64,000 bases of DNA from Flavobacteriales bacterium UBA7666. Its GTDB lineage: Bacteria > Bacteroidota > Bacteroidia > Flavobacteriales_D > Crocinitomicaceae. Of this stretch, positions 49,382 to 58,406 are shown piece after piece; the stretch's first letter is position 1, and every line of letters starts with the position of its first letter. The notes beneath the pieces are model-generated. The model searched no databases. It was not told the DNA's origin and saw only the letters and a list, made by a program, of their open reading frames with translations. The position numbers and the translations under genes were made by a program. The stretch covers positions 74,115 through 138,114 of the forward strand of contig DLHO01000008.1 in NCBI GenBank assembly GCA_002483265.1. The letters run 5' to 3'.

Positions 49382-50419
49382 ATGCGCACCAACGGATTTG
49401 TGATCACCCTATTTTTATTGATATCACTTCTCTTTTCTTGCACGAATGACAGTAAAAAAGAAGGAGCTGAAAAGTCTGGGATAACCGAAGAAAAAGCACT
49501 GAAAGGGAAAAGGAAAATTTCGGGAGAAAAAAACAAATTGACAGATTCGCCTGAAAATTATGAGTTTGTTTATAATGATTCACTCAGTGAATATATCAAT
49601 GCTTATAATAAAACTCTTTCATTATTTGACTTACCGATTGAGGAAAAAGACATCCAAACCCAATTTGGGAACGCACACGTTTTGATCTGCGGAGAATCCA
49701 ATAATCCCCCACTTGTTTTACTTCATGGAATGAATGCCAGTTCAACCATGTGGTATCCGAATATGAAAGCATTGGCTAAAGATTATTGTGTTTATGCGAT
49801 TGATTTTTTGTTGGAACCGGGAAAATCGACTTGCAGTTCGAAGCGTTTGAATAAAGAACAAATTGCTAGTTGGTATGATGAAATAGTGGGAAAACTTGGA
49901 TTAGAGTCGTTTAATTTGGTTGGTTGTTCACGTGGAGGATGGCTTGCAACGGCCGTTTCCTTAAATAAACCCGAAAAAATAAAGAAGCTTGTGTTGTTGA
50001 GTCCAGCTCAAACATTTACTTGGATTCCGCCCAGTTCTGCATTATTAAGCAATATAACTTATTGCATTTCTCCCAATAAAGAGAAATTAGGTCATATATT
50101 ATCCGGACTATCAGTGAGAAGTGTCAAAATAAGTAAAACGTATTTTGATCAATATTATCTGGGTACAGAAAAAGAAACGTTTTCTTCCTGCATTTTTGAG
50201 ATGACGCCCTATTCTCGAAAATCTGTGGAGACTTTAAAAATGCCGATTTTAGTATTGATTGGGGATAAAGACATTATAAATAATCAACGATGTTTGGATA
50301 AAGTGAAGAAATGGATTCCGGATGCCCAAACCGGAACGATTAAAAATGCGGGCCATTTTTTGAGTTTTGATCAGCCTGATACAGTGAATATACTTATCCG
50401 AGATTTTTTAGGGAGGTAA
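49382..50419 (+). CDS. Alpha/beta hydrolase lipoprotein
   Basis: A 345-residue lipoprotein (signal FLLISLLFSC, lipid Cys20) with a Lys/Glu-rich linker (25-60) and an alpha/beta-hydrolase domain. The oxyanion loop is LVLLHGMNASSTMW (111-124), the nucleophile Ser183 in LVGCSRGGWLA, the acid Asp295 or Asp297 in LIGDKD, and the base His325 in NAGHFLSFD. The nucleophile elbow GxSxGG is typical of the hydrolase superfamily with a basic residue (Arg) after the serine. Likely tethered to a membrane facing the periplasm. The substrate is unknown. Confidence 0.87.
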   Translation: MRTNGFVITLFLLISLLFSCTNDSKKEGAEKSGITEEKALKGKRKISGEKNKLTDSPENYEFVYNDSLSEYINAYNKTLSLFDLPIEEKDIQTQFGNAHVLICGESNNPPLVLLHGMNASSTMWYPNMKALAKDYCVYAIDFLLEPGKSTCSSKRLNKEQIASWYDEIVGKLGLESFNLVGCSRGGWLATAVSLNKPEKIKKLVLLSPAQTFTWIPPSSALLSNITYCISPNKEKLGHILSGLSVRSVKISKTYFDQYYLGTEKETFSSCIFEMTPYSRKSVETLKMPILVLIGDKDIINNQRCLDKVKKWIPDAQTGTIKNAGHFLSFDQPDTVNILIRDFLGR

Positions 50420-50568
50420 AAAAAGATAATCATTTTGGAAACAAACCCAATGTTTAATAATTAACAATTGGTTATTATTTAGTTAATCCTTTCCAATTCA
50501 ATAAAATTAGGCAACTACTTTGTTGTAATTTCGTTCTACAGATAGAATTATAAAAATAATTCAACACT

Positions 50569-50847
50569 ATGAGATTACTACTACTAGCAGCAATAGCTTC
50601 GGTTATTGGCGCAACTACTACGTACGCACATGTTAATGATGCGTCCTTAAATTCTGTTTATCAGATAATTCCTGATTCTTTATCGGCTGATTCCATGCAA
50701 ATGATCTATCAGGAGATTGATCTGCTATCAATTTTCGAATTGAAAAAATGGCGCGAATCCTATATCTATAAGAATAGGACGCAACCTTCTGCTCAAAACA
50801 AGCAGATTTTGATGTATATCGAAGAACGCCTAAAAGTTGTCAAATGA
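50569..50847 (+). CDS. Small secreted hypothetical protein coupled to a T9SS cargo
   Basis: A 92-residue protein with a signal peptide (1-20, GATTTYA) and a mature part of ~70 residues that is alpha-helical and charged (DSLSADSMQMIYQEIDLLSIFELKKWRESYIY). No family recognized. Its stop codon overlaps the next start by 4 bp (ATGA), so it is translated with the 934-residue type B cargo. It may be a cognate chaperone or secreted partner of that protein, but this is inference from position only. Confidence 0.7.
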   Translation: MRLLLLAAIASVIGATTTYAHVNDASLNSVYQIIPDSLSADSMQMIYQEIDLLSIFELKKWRESYIYKNRTQPSAQNKQILMYIEERLKVVK

Positions 50848-53648
50848 GAAAGTTGATATACCTTTTAGTCTTCGTTTTGATTAGTGCATCGGGATATGGA
50901 CAACCTCCATGTGGATCAAATCCGGCAGCTGGAAATACGTGCGCTACAGCAACACCAATTTGTGAGTTGAATGGATATTGCGGAAATACATCCGCAACTT
51001 ACACGGCTAATTCTTGGAGTCAATCATGCGGCTTCTTGGGTTTAAGTGATTGTGGATTAACGGGTGAATTTTGTGGTTCCATTGAGAATAATTCATTTTT
51101 GACTTTTGTAGCCTCATCTTCATCCATTTCATTTGATGTTTGGGTTTATAATTCCACTTATGGTGATGGAATCCAGATCATGATTTTCTCAGCAAACAAT
51201 TGTTCAGGAACTGTGAACTCTTATTATTGCAGCGAATTAGCTCCTTCAGCATCCTCTCAAAATGTATCAGCATCCGGATTAACTCCTGGAAACACCTATT
51301 ACATTATGATTGATGGTTTTGCAGGTGATATTTGTGATTACACCTTTGCTGCAAACACCGGAATTTCGATTCCGGTAGATGTCACTCCTACAAGTTCAAC
51401 TATTTGTGCCGGACAATCTGTAACATTAACAGCAAGTGGAGGAAATGGAATTTATAACTGGACCGCATCGCCAAATCTAAGTGGTACGGTTGGTTCAACT
51501 GTAACTGCAACACCACCTTCAACACCTGGAGTTTATACCTATACTGTGAATTCAGCAGGTGGAAACCCTTTGTGTCCATCTTCAACTTCTGCAACGGCAA
51601 CCATTACTGTAAACTCTTGTGGAGGTTGTACCGTTACTGCAGGAAATAGCGGAGATGTATGTCAGGGAACAGCAACTTTTAACTTAACAGCAACGAATGT
51701 GGTCGGGGCAACATGGAATTGGGTGGGACCAAACGGATTTACATCCAATGTTCAAAATCCTGCAAGTGTTCCGGTTCCTGCAGCAGCAGGTTCTTATACT
51801 TACACAGTAACTGCAACTGTAGCGGGTACTCCATGTACCTCTACAACTACCATCGTTGTAAATCCAACTCCAACTATTAATGCTCCATTGACAACACTAT
51901 GTATTGGAGGGACGACTAATTTAACAGGATCGGGAACTGCACATGCATCGACTCCATGGGTATCCTCAAATTCCGGGGTAGCCACTGTTTCCAGTTCCGG
52001 GGTTGTTACGGCTGTTTCGGCAGGAACTACAACTATTACGTATATGAATTCAGGAGGCTGTACCATAACTCAAATAATGACAATTGTTTCATCGCCTACT
52101 GCAAGTATTGCAGGAAGTAGCATCGTTTGTAGTGGTCAAAGTGTGACCATTAGTTTTACGGGAACTCCAAATGCTACAGTTACTTATCAGGTTGGCGGAA
52201 CAAATCAAACAATTGTTCTCGATGCAGCAGGAAATGGATCTATTTCGGTTTCTCCAGTATCTACAACTGTTTATACACTTGTTAGTGTTCAAGTGAACCC
52301 ACCAAGTGGATGCAGTTCTGTGTTGGTTGGATCAGCTACTGTCACGATTTCATCTCCTCCAACAGCTAATGCAGTTTCTCCGATTACTGTTTGCTCGAAT
52401 GCAACGGTTTCAGTTCCCGCATTTACTTCCACACCGGCTGGAGCTTCATTTACATGGATAAATAGCAACACAACAATTGGTCTGGCTGCAAGTGGATCAG
52501 GTAATATTGCTTCATTCACCGGATTGAATCCAGGTTCGGGATCAAATGCAGCAACGATCACCATTATACCAACTTTAAGCGGATGTATTGGTACCCCGGC
52601 TACTTTCGCAATTACTGTTGATTCTCCTCCAGTTGCAAATGCTGGAAATGACGTAACGATGTGTGTCAATGCGCCTGGGGCAAATCAGATTGGTCAAACA
52701 CCGGTTGCAGGAGTAAGTTATTCTTGGTCGCCTACAACAGGGTTGAGTAATGCAGCAATAGCAAATCCAACATTCGATGGAACGGTTGCCGGTGTAACGA
52801 ATTATACGCTTACAGCAAGTGTTGGATCTTGTTCCACAACAGATAATGTGATGGTAACACTTTATGCTTTACCGGTCATTACATTTAACAGCGATATTAC
52901 TTCGGGATGTAATCCTCAAGAGATCACTTTCAATAACACCACTGCCAATTCATCCAATTGTACTTGGGATTTTGAAGGAATTGGAACTCAGAATACTTGT
53001 GGAACAGTTATTCAAAATTATACCAGTGACGGAGTGTTTGATGTGAGCCTCACCGTTACAGACTTGAATGGATGTGTAAATACCTTGTTGAACAGTGATA
53101 TGATCACGATATTTCCACAACCGGTTGCAAGTTTTAATGCAACTCCTACGGAACTTTCGACATATAATCCGTTTGTCAGCACAGATAATAATTCAACGAA
53201 TGCGACCAATTATTTCTGGGAGTTTGGTGATGGATTTACCTCGAATGCATTCAATCCAAGCCATACTTATCCGGATAGAGCAGGAACTTATGTTATCAAG
53301 TTGTATGCAACAAATGGAATTTGTATTGATTCAGCAGAAGTAACTATTGAAGTAAAGGATGAATTGACCTGGTATATTCCAAATACATTCACTCCTGACG
53401 GAGATGAGGTAAACAATGTATTCTTCCCGGTTTTTAACGATGCATTTGACAAGCAATCTTACACGATGCTGATCTTTGATCGTTGGGGGGAGATTTTATT
53501 TGAAACACATGACGTCACAGTTGGCTGGGATGGAACTTACAATGGTCAGCTTTGTAAAGAAGGAACTTATACTTGGAAAATTGTCATTAAACAAAAAATA
53601 AAAGATTACCGCATTGATCTCATTGGTCATGTAACGATTTTGAGATAA
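50844..53648 (+). CDS. Large T9SS type B cargo with Ig-like, Big_2 and PKD domains
   Basis: A 934-residue secreted protein. Signal peptide 1-19 (LISASGYGQ). An N-terminal ~150-residue domain (AATPICELNGYCGNTSATYT, YIMIDGFAGDICDYTF) is followed by several Ig-like repeats with CSGQSVTLTASGG / CIGGTTNLTGSG starts, a bacterial Ig-like Big_2 segment (SSNSGVATVSSSGVVTAVSAGTTTITY) and two PKD domains (CNPQEITFNNTTANSSNCTWDFEG and NYFWEFGDGFTSNAFNPSHTY). The C-terminus FTPDGDEVNNVFFPVF, then YTMLIFDRWGEILFETHD and WDGTYNGQ is the gliding-motility-associated type B sorting domain. It is probably a surface adhesin or structural filament component. Ser/Thr/Asn-rich composition throughout. Confidence 0.92.
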   Translation: MRKLIYLLVFVLISASGYGQPPCGSNPAAGNTCATATPICELNGYCGNTSATYTANSWSQSCGFLGLSDCGLTGEFCGSIENNSFLTFVASSSSISFDVWVYNSTYGDGIQIMIFSANNCSGTVNSYYCSELAPSASSQNVSASGLTPGNTYYIMIDGFAGDICDYTFAANTGISIPVDVTPTSSTICAGQSVTLTASGGNGIYNWTASPNLSGTVGSTVTATPPSTPGVYTYTVNSAGGNPLCPSSTSATATITVNSCGGCTVTAGNSGDVCQGTATFNLTATNVVGATWNWVGPNGFTSNVQNPASVPVPAAAGSYTYTVTATVAGTPCTSTTTIVVNPTPTINAPLTTLCIGGTTNLTGSGTAHASTPWVSSNSGVATVSSSGVVTAVSAGTTTITYMNSGGCTITQIMTIVSSPTASIAGSSIVCSGQSVTISFTGTPNATVTYQVGGTNQTIVLDAAGNGSISVSPVSTTVYTLVSVQVNPPSGCSSVLVGSATVTISSPPTANAVSPITVCSNATVSVPAFTSTPAGASFTWINSNTTIGLAASGSGNIASFTGLNPGSGSNAATITIIPTLSGCIGTPATFAITVDSPPVANAGNDVTMCVNAPGANQIGQTPVAGVSYSWSPTTGLSNAAIANPTFDGTVAGVTNYTLTASVGSCSTTDNVMVTLYALPVITFNSDITSGCNPQEITFNNTTANSSNCTWDFEGIGTQNTCGTVIQNYTSDGVFDVSLTVTDLNGCVNTLLNSDMITIFPQPVASFNATPTELSTYNPFVSTDNNSTNATNYFWEFGDGFTSNAFNPSHTYPDRAGTYVIKLYATNGICIDSAEVTIEVKDELTWYIPNTFTPDGDEVNNVFFPVFNDAFDKQSYTMLIFDRWGEILFETHDVTVGWDGTYNGQLCKEGTYTWKIVIKQKIKDYRIDLIGHVTILR

Positions 53649-53690
53649 TATAAAAAATCCTTGGATGTAGAAGTTAGGAGATTAGAGTAT

Positions 53691-55154
53691 TTACTTTTCA
53701 ATTAGATCTGTGGCGATCTTTGCAGAAAGCAGGCATAGTGGAATTCCACCTCCGGGATGGACACTTCCTCCAACAAAATAAAGGCCTTTGATTTTGGAAA
53801 AATTCGGGTGACGGAAGAATGCTGCCATGCGGTCGTTTGAGCTGGCTCCATAAAGTGCTCCTGCAAAGCTGTTTGTACGATCTGAAATACGAATCGGGTC
53901 TAAATAATCTTCTTCTTCAATCAATGACTCGATGTTTGTTTTCAAAATCCGGTTGATCTTCTGAACGACCATTTTTCGGGTGTTTAATCGGAGTTTTTCC
54001 CAGTCTTGTCCCTGATCGCTCGGAACATTGATCATCACGAACCAATTTTCTTTTCCTTTCGGGGCATCTTCGGCAATGATTTTGGACGAAATGTGAATAT
54101 AAATCGTTGGATCATCACTCACGGTTTGCTCTTCAAAGATGGATTCGAATTCTTTTTTGTAATCGTCGCTGAAAAGGATATTGTGTACATCGAGTTTCGG
54201 AAAGGATTGATTGATTCCCCAATAAAAAATAAGTGCAGAACTACTTGGTTCTTGGTTCATAGTCTTTTTAGGAGCTGTTTGCGTTGGAATTAGCTGTTTG
54301 TAGCTTTGTTTTACATCACAATTGCTAATAATCAACTCTGCCGGATAAATTCCTTTTTGAGTTTCGATACCTCTGACTTTTCGATTGCTTATTTGAATGT
54401 TTTCAACACGTTCATTCAAGTGAAATTTAACTCTTAGTTCTTCGGCCAATTTCATACAAGCTTCCAAAATGTGGTGCATTCCTTTTACTGGAAAAAAAGA
54501 TCCGATTCCAAATTCAAGATGTGGAATACTGTTTAGAACCCCGGGAGCCTTGTAGGGATTCGACCCATTGTAGGTAGCAAACCGGTCGAAAAGTTGAACC
54601 AATTTCGGATGGTTGAGTTTTATACCATTGACTTCATGCATACTGCTGAATAAATTCAGTTTTCGCATGGAAGTGACGGTTTTCAAAATGTCTGAAGAAA
54701 TGTAGGTGCTGAATTTATGCAGTGATTTCTCAAGAAATGAATGCCTTGTTCGTTCAAATAAATAGGCACTGTGATCCAAATAGTCCTTTAGAGGCCGTGA
54801 ATCGACCTGAAGTTTATGCTCGATTTCCTTCAGAAGTTTTTGTTGATCTGCAAAGGCATGAAGAATGGTTCCGTCCTCGTAGAAATAATGACAAAGCATT
54901 TCGAGCTGTTGGTAATTGAAATATTCTCTCGGATTTTTTCCAGCTATTTCAAATAACTCGTCTACTAAATGCGGAAGTGTAAATAGGGAAGGACCTGCAT
55001 CGAACCGATAATTTCCAAGTTGGATACTGGTTAGTTTTCCGCCCGGATAATTATTTACTTCAAAAACAGAAACAGTATATCCTTTTTGGATTAAACGGAT
55101 TGCGCTGGCTATTCCTGCAATTCCGGATCCAATTACAATAGCTTCTTTCCCCAT
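53691..55154 (-). CDS. Phytoene desaturase family FAD enzyme (CrtI/CrtD-like)
   Basis: A 487-residue FAD-dependent carotenoid desaturase-type protein. The Rossmann FAD motif is IVIGSGIAGIASAIRL (7-22), followed by VFEVNNYPGGKLTSIQLGNYRFDAGPSLF, a block diagnostic of the CrtI family, and the C-terminal flavin motif LYFVGGSVHPGGGIPLCL. The Bacteroidota CrtD branch (1-hydroxycarotenoid 3,4-desaturase) shares HPKLVQLFDRFATYNGSNPYKAPG. Its natural substrate is thus probably a hydroxylated carotenoid intermediate rather than phytoene. No other carotenoid gene is in the window, so it would act in a pathway encoded elsewhere. The start is the ATG at 55154. Confidence 0.85.
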   Translation of the reverse strand: MGKEAIVIGSGIAGIASAIRLIQKGYTVSVFEVNNYPGGKLTSIQLGNYRFDAGPSLFTLPHLVDELFEIAGKNPREYFNYQQLEMLCHYFYEDGTILHAFADQQKLLKEIEHKLQVDSRPLKDYLDHSAYLFERTRHSFLEKSLHKFSTYISSDILKTVTSMRKLNLFSSMHEVNGIKLNHPKLVQLFDRFATYNGSNPYKAPGVLNSIPHLEFGIGSFFPVKGMHHILEACMKLAEELRVKFHLNERVENIQISNRKVRGIETQKGIYPAELIISNCDVKQSYKQLIPTQTAPKKTMNQEPSSSALIFYWGINQSFPKLDVHNILFSDDYKKEFESIFEEQTVSDDPTIYIHISSKIIAEDAPKGKENWFVMINVPSDQGQDWEKLRLNTRKMVVQKINRILKTNIESLIEEEDYLDPIRISDRTNSFAGALYGASSNDRMAAFFRHPNFSKIKGLYFVGGSVHPGGGIPLCLLSAKIATDLIEK

Positions 55155-55234
55155 GATCTAAAATTAGTTTAATTCGAAATACAAGCTTGGAATTGAAGTT
55201 TAATTTATCATCTTTAAGGTGTAAATTGTGATTT

Positions 55235-55642
55235 ATGGGAAAAGCAGTTGGAATAGGAGGGATTTTCTTCAAGTTTAAGGATGAAAAAGCCATGAGAGAA
55301 TGGTACAAGGAAGCATTGGGGTTAAATCCGAACGACTATGGTGTTTTGTTTTCGTTTAATGGAAATTCGAATCCAAGAGCTTATCTGCAATTGGGAACCT
55401 TTCCCGAAACATCAGATTATTTCGGAACAGATAGTCAGCGTACGATGATCAATTTTAGGGTTGAAGGAATCGAAAGCTTATTGGTTCATCTTCAAACGAT
55501 GGGAACTGTTATTTGTGATGATGTGGAAACGTATGAGTATGGTAAATTCGTTCATGTTTTAGATCCGGAAGGAAACCGAATTGAATTATGGGAACCTATT
55601 GATCCTGCTTTTGGTTCGGAAACAAGCGTGGAAATGCGATAG
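55235..55642 (+). CDS. VOC family (glyoxalase/bleomycin resistance-type) protein
   Basis: A 135-residue single-domain VOC protein with two beta-alpha-beta-beta-beta modules. Typical features are IGGIFFKFKDEKAMREWYKEALGL at the N-terminus and the paired KFVHVLDPEGNRIELWEP at the C-terminus, where the glutamate in IELWEP is a usual metal ligand. Members bind metal ions or small molecules, and some degrade or sequester antibiotics or methylglyoxal adducts. The substrate cannot be told from sequence. It is divergent from the desaturase gene and separated by a long gap from the next gene. Confidence 0.87.
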   Translation: MGKAVGIGGIFFKFKDEKAMREWYKEALGLNPNDYGVLFSFNGNSNPRAYLQLGTFPETSDYFGTDSQRTMINFRVEGIESLLVHLQTMGTVICDDVETYEYGKFVHVLDPEGNRIELWEPIDPAFGSETSVEMR

Positions 55643-55915
55643 TTTATTTCGAAAAGCCACTATGAATCCCGAAGTGTTGGGACAAGTTGTTAAGAATTAG
55701 AACAAAACAGGCTTTAGCACCTATGCTGATCGCATGTCGCCAATAGCTTTAGCGATGGCACAAACTTCGGCGTAAGCATTATAGTCGGGTAATAGTCGGG
55801 TGATCTACGAAGTTAACTGCATTTTCGTAACGGATCTTTATTTCTTAACCTAAGTCAATGAATCCAAGAATCTGTTGGAATACTTTTGTGTTACATTCAA
55901 AATTAAAATAGACAC
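55643..55915. other. Gene-free intergenic stretch with repeat fragments
   Basis: No complete gene. Contains the word pair TCCCGA...GGGACAAGTTG (from 55667), also present at 8433-8463, and a direct repeat TAGTCGGGT at 55782 and 55793. A short minus-strand frame from 55804 to the TAG at 55721 (ending AIGDMRSA) has a protein-like look but is only 28 codons. The promoter element of the oxidoreductase gene lies at the end. Confidence 0.5.
55881..55888 (+). promoter_or_regulatory. Predicted -7 element of the oxidoreductase gene
   Basis: TACTTTTG lies 28 bases before the ATG at 55916 and fits TAnnTTTG. Confidence 0.5.
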
Positions 55916-56881
55916 ATGAAAGCAGTCCGTTGTACAGCATATGGAAATCCCGAAGTTTTAAAGCTCGTTGAAATTCCGAAGCCCATCCCTCAGTCAAATG
56001 AATTATTGATTAGGATTCATGCAACAGCAGTAAATTCGGGTGACGTGCGAATTCGGAAAGCAGATCCGTGGGCAGTAAGATTATTTTTTGGTTTTTCTAA
56101 ACCCAGGAAAGCTGTTTTGGGAGGTGTTTTTTCAGGAGAAGTTGTGGAAGTGGGACATGCTGTTCGTCAATTCAAGGTAGGGGATTCCGTTTTTGGATCT
56201 ACAGGAATGGAATTTGGAGCTTATGCAGAATTCAAAGCAATCAAAGAAACGGCAACTTTAGCTTTGAAGCCAGAATCTTTAAATCATCTGGAAGCAGCTA
56301 CCATTCCATTTGGTGCCCTAACTGCTTTGGACTTCATTCGAAAGGCAAACATTCAAGCTGGACAAAAAGTCATGATCTATGGTGCTTCCGGAGCTGTTGG
56401 CTCAGCAGCTGTGCAGCTAGCTTTAGCTTTTGGAGCAGAAGTAACGGCGGTTTGCAGTGGTGCAAATATGGAATTGATGAAGAAAATCGGCGCCGATAAA
56501 GTGATTAATTACCAGAAGGAAAACCTGTCAGTGAACAATGAACAGTATGACGTGATTTATGAAGCCGTTAACCAATTGACCTTTTCCGAAAGTATCGAGC
56601 ATCTTAAAAAGGATGGGATATTGATTCTTGGAGCAGCTGGTCTTGCTCAAATGCTTCGTGCTGGCTTAGCAAGAATATCCGGACGAAAGGTTTTGACGGG
56701 TGTTATTAAAGAATCGGCAGACGGCATGAATTTCATCAAGGGATTGATTGATCAGGGAAAATACCAAGTTGTTTTAGATCGAATTTTTACTTTGGATCAA
56801 ATCGCTGAAGCGCATGAATATGTTGATTTGGGGCATAAAAAAGGGAATGTTGCTGTTCAGGTCGCACCGGATGCGCGATGA
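55916..56881 (+). CDS. MDR family NAD(P)-dependent oxidoreductase (quinone reductase-like)
   Basis: A 321-residue medium-chain dehydrogenase/reductase without the structural zinc lobe. The N-terminal GroES-like domain has MKAVRCTAYGNPEVLKLVEIP and NELLIRIHATAVNSGDVRIRKADP; the NAD(P)-binding Rossmann fold has MIYGASGAVGSAAVQLALAFGAEVTAVCSG; a C-terminal LDQIAEAHEYVDLGHKKGNVAV completes it. This is the quinone oxidoreductase/enoyl reductase-like branch. It is convergent with the Crp/Fnr gene with no base between the stop codons. Substrate unknown. Confidence 0.88.
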   Translation: MKAVRCTAYGNPEVLKLVEIPKPIPQSNELLIRIHATAVNSGDVRIRKADPWAVRLFFGFSKPRKAVLGGVFSGEVVEVGHAVRQFKVGDSVFGSTGMEFGAYAEFKAIKETATLALKPESLNHLEAATIPFGALTALDFIRKANIQAGQKVMIYGASGAVGSAAVQLALAFGAEVTAVCSGANMELMKKIGADKVINYQKENLSVNNEQYDVIYEAVNQLTFSESIEHLKKDGILILGAAGLAQMLRAGLARISGRKVLTGVIKESADGMNFIKGLIDQGKYQVVLDRIFTLDQIAEAHEYVDLGHKKGNVAVQVAPDAR

Positions 56882-57457
56882 TTATTTTAGGATCAATCGC
56901 TTTCTGATTCTGCTCAAAGACTCGGGTTTTACACCAATATAAGAAGCAATTATGTATTGTGGAATTCGTTGCAATAATTCGGGTCTTGTTCGCATCAGAT
57001 TCAAATAGCGTTCTTCAGGAGTATCGGTAAAATAGGAGCCGGAAAGTTCTTGTTGTTCAGCAAATACTTTTTCCATCACTTTACGTGAAATGGTTTCCAG
57101 TTTAGGGAATTGAGCATAGAGCTGCTCCTCTTTTTCTCTGTTTCCAACCACTAAAATGCAATCATCAATGCATTCCAGAAAATGCTTTGAAGGTGCGTTG
57201 TATGTCATGCTTTGCATGGAAATAACCCATTGCTCTTCGGTGAAGAAGTTGTTTGTTTTTTCCTCCCCATCGATGAGGAAATATTTTCTGACACAACCTT
57301 GCAGTACAAAGTAGGCTTCCGAAGAGATTTCCCCTTCTTTCAATAAAACGGAACCTTTGGGATACTTTTTAATGGTGAGAGTTGCCACAATACCATCGAT
57401 TTCCTCTTGAGTAAGAGGAAGGATTTTTGAAAAGTATGCAAGCAGTTTTTGTTCCAT
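56882..57457 (-). CDS. Crp/Fnr family transcriptional regulator
   Basis: A 191-residue regulator. The cyclic-nucleotide-binding beta-roll (about 25-125) begins LTIKKYPKGSVLLKEGEISSEAYFVLQG and contains the central FFTEEQWVISMQSM. A helical linker (NREKEEQLYAQFPKLETI) leads to a short DNA-binding domain, TPEERYLNLMRTRPELLQRIPQYIIASYIGVKPESLSRIRKRL, where the final helices are the HTH. It resembles the common Bacteroidota Crp-type proteins that do not need cAMP. The stop codon touches that of the convergent oxidoreductase gene. Effector unknown. Confidence 0.9.
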   Translation of the reverse strand: MEQKLLAYFSKILPLTQEEIDGIVATLTIKKYPKGSVLLKEGEISSEAYFVLQGCVRKYFLIDGEEKTNNFFTEEQWVISMQSMTYNAPSKHFLECIDDCILVVGNREKEEQLYAQFPKLETISRKVMEKVFAEQQELSGSYFTDTPEERYLNLMRTRPELLQRIPQYIIASYIGVKPESLSRIRKRLILK

Positions 57458-57501
57458 CTGTTTACCGGCTTAAGGGCAACGTAAAATTACGGATTCTCTT
57501 T

Positions 57502-57921
57502 CTACTTTAATCGCATGCCGATTCCAATTCCCAGATTCCATCTTCCGTTTGCAGTTGCTGTTTTGGTATTGTAATAGATTGGAACCTGAATGGCAATCTT
57601 TTTATAGCTGTATGTAAGTCCGAATCCCAAACTTGGTGTGATAGGGGAGTTTTTGAAGATCCCATTATCTTCTTTGTATCTTAGAGATGGAAGCATTCCA
57701 AGCAGGATTTTGGAGCTTTTAATTGTAAGACTGATGTTTGGTCCGGTAAAATTCAGAAATGCACCGTTATCCACATATCCGGATACTATTACTCCATCGA
57801 AAGGACTGAATTTAACAGCTGGTTTTGCTGGTTCGAGTTTCGTTTCTTGCGCAAATGCGGTAGATTGAAATAGGAAGAGAGTTAAGCCTAACAGAAGGAT
57901 AGAAGTAAATGTGTGATTCAT
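57502..57921 (-). CDS. Secreted hypothetical protein, possible small outer-membrane barrel
   Basis: A 139-residue protein with a signal peptide ending around residue 24 (STAFAQ). The mature part contains alternating strands such as GPNISLTIKSSKILLGMLPS, LGFGLTYSYKKIAIQVPIYYN and the C-terminal NGRWNLGIGIGMRLK, a pattern typical of small outer-membrane beta-barrels of this phylum. No family is recognized. A 44-bp gap separates it from the downstream Crp/Fnr gene. Location at the outer membrane is inferred from the strand pattern. Confidence 0.7.
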   Translation of the reverse strand: MNHTFTSILLLGLTLFLFQSTAFAQETKLEPAKPAVKFSPFDGVIVSGYVDNGAFLNFTGPNISLTIKSSKILLGMLPSLRYKEDNGIFKNSPITPSLGFGLTYSYKKIAIQVPIYYNTKTATANGRWNLGIGIGMRLK

Positions 57922-58083
57922 CTTTTTTGTTGCAAAGGGAATTCTTTTTTGAGCGATTTCGTAGTGACGGATTGATGAATGTACTGAGGGATTGAAAATA
58001 TGTAATGAAGGGTGGGATTTACATTTATAGCTCCAAAAGAGGAATGCATTTTAAACTACTAAAATAATTACCATGGTATAAGA

Positions 58084-58105
58084 AGGATAAGTGTACACTT
58101 ATCCT
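58084..58105. repeat. 22-bp perfect palindrome, copy 2 of a shared sequence
   Basis: The inner 18 bp, GATAAGTGTACACTTATC, is identical to 39228-39245; here the symmetry extends to 22 bp. It overlaps the stop codon of the winged-helix gene (58104-58106). No T-run follows, so a simple terminator is unlikely. Confidence 0.7.
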
Positions 58106-58406
58106 AGGAGGTGAAAGACCAGCGAATTTTATCCCATTCTTCAAGCATATCTTCGTTCTTTGACCAGAAATACTTATTCCCAAGGTAGTACCCTTTTATC
58201 AAGCCGCTCCGTTCAATCAAGCTTACATGATGATTAATGGTTTTTTGATGTAACGGAATAAACTGTTCCAGCATCGGAATATTCATAATTTGATGATTGT
58301 CCAAATATTCCAAAATTTCAATGCGTGCCGAAGCTGATACAACGAAGGCCAATTCCGCATTTCGATTCGTTCGATGATCAAAAATATGTTTCTTTTTTGC
58401 TCCCAT
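58104..58406 (-). CDS. Small winged helix-turn-helix regulator, ArsR-like
   Basis: A 100-residue DNA-binding protein with a winged-helix fold: AELAFVVSASARIEILEYLDNHQIMNIPMLEQFIPLHQKTINHHVSLIERSGLIKGYYLGNKYFW, where LEQFIPLHQKTINHHV is the recognition helix region and IKGYYLGNKYF the wing. It resembles ArsR/MarR-like repressors with no effector domain. The start at 58406 (MGAKKKH) is preferred; an open extension to 58463 lacks support. The palindrome at its stop codon and the divergent PadR gene make it a candidate for local regulation. Targets unknown. Confidence 0.8.
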   Translation of the reverse strand: MGAKKKHIFDHRTNRNAELAFVVSASARIEILEYLDNHQIMNIPMLEQFIPLHQKTINHHVSLIERSGLIKGYYLGNKYFWSKNEDMLEEWDKIRWSFTS

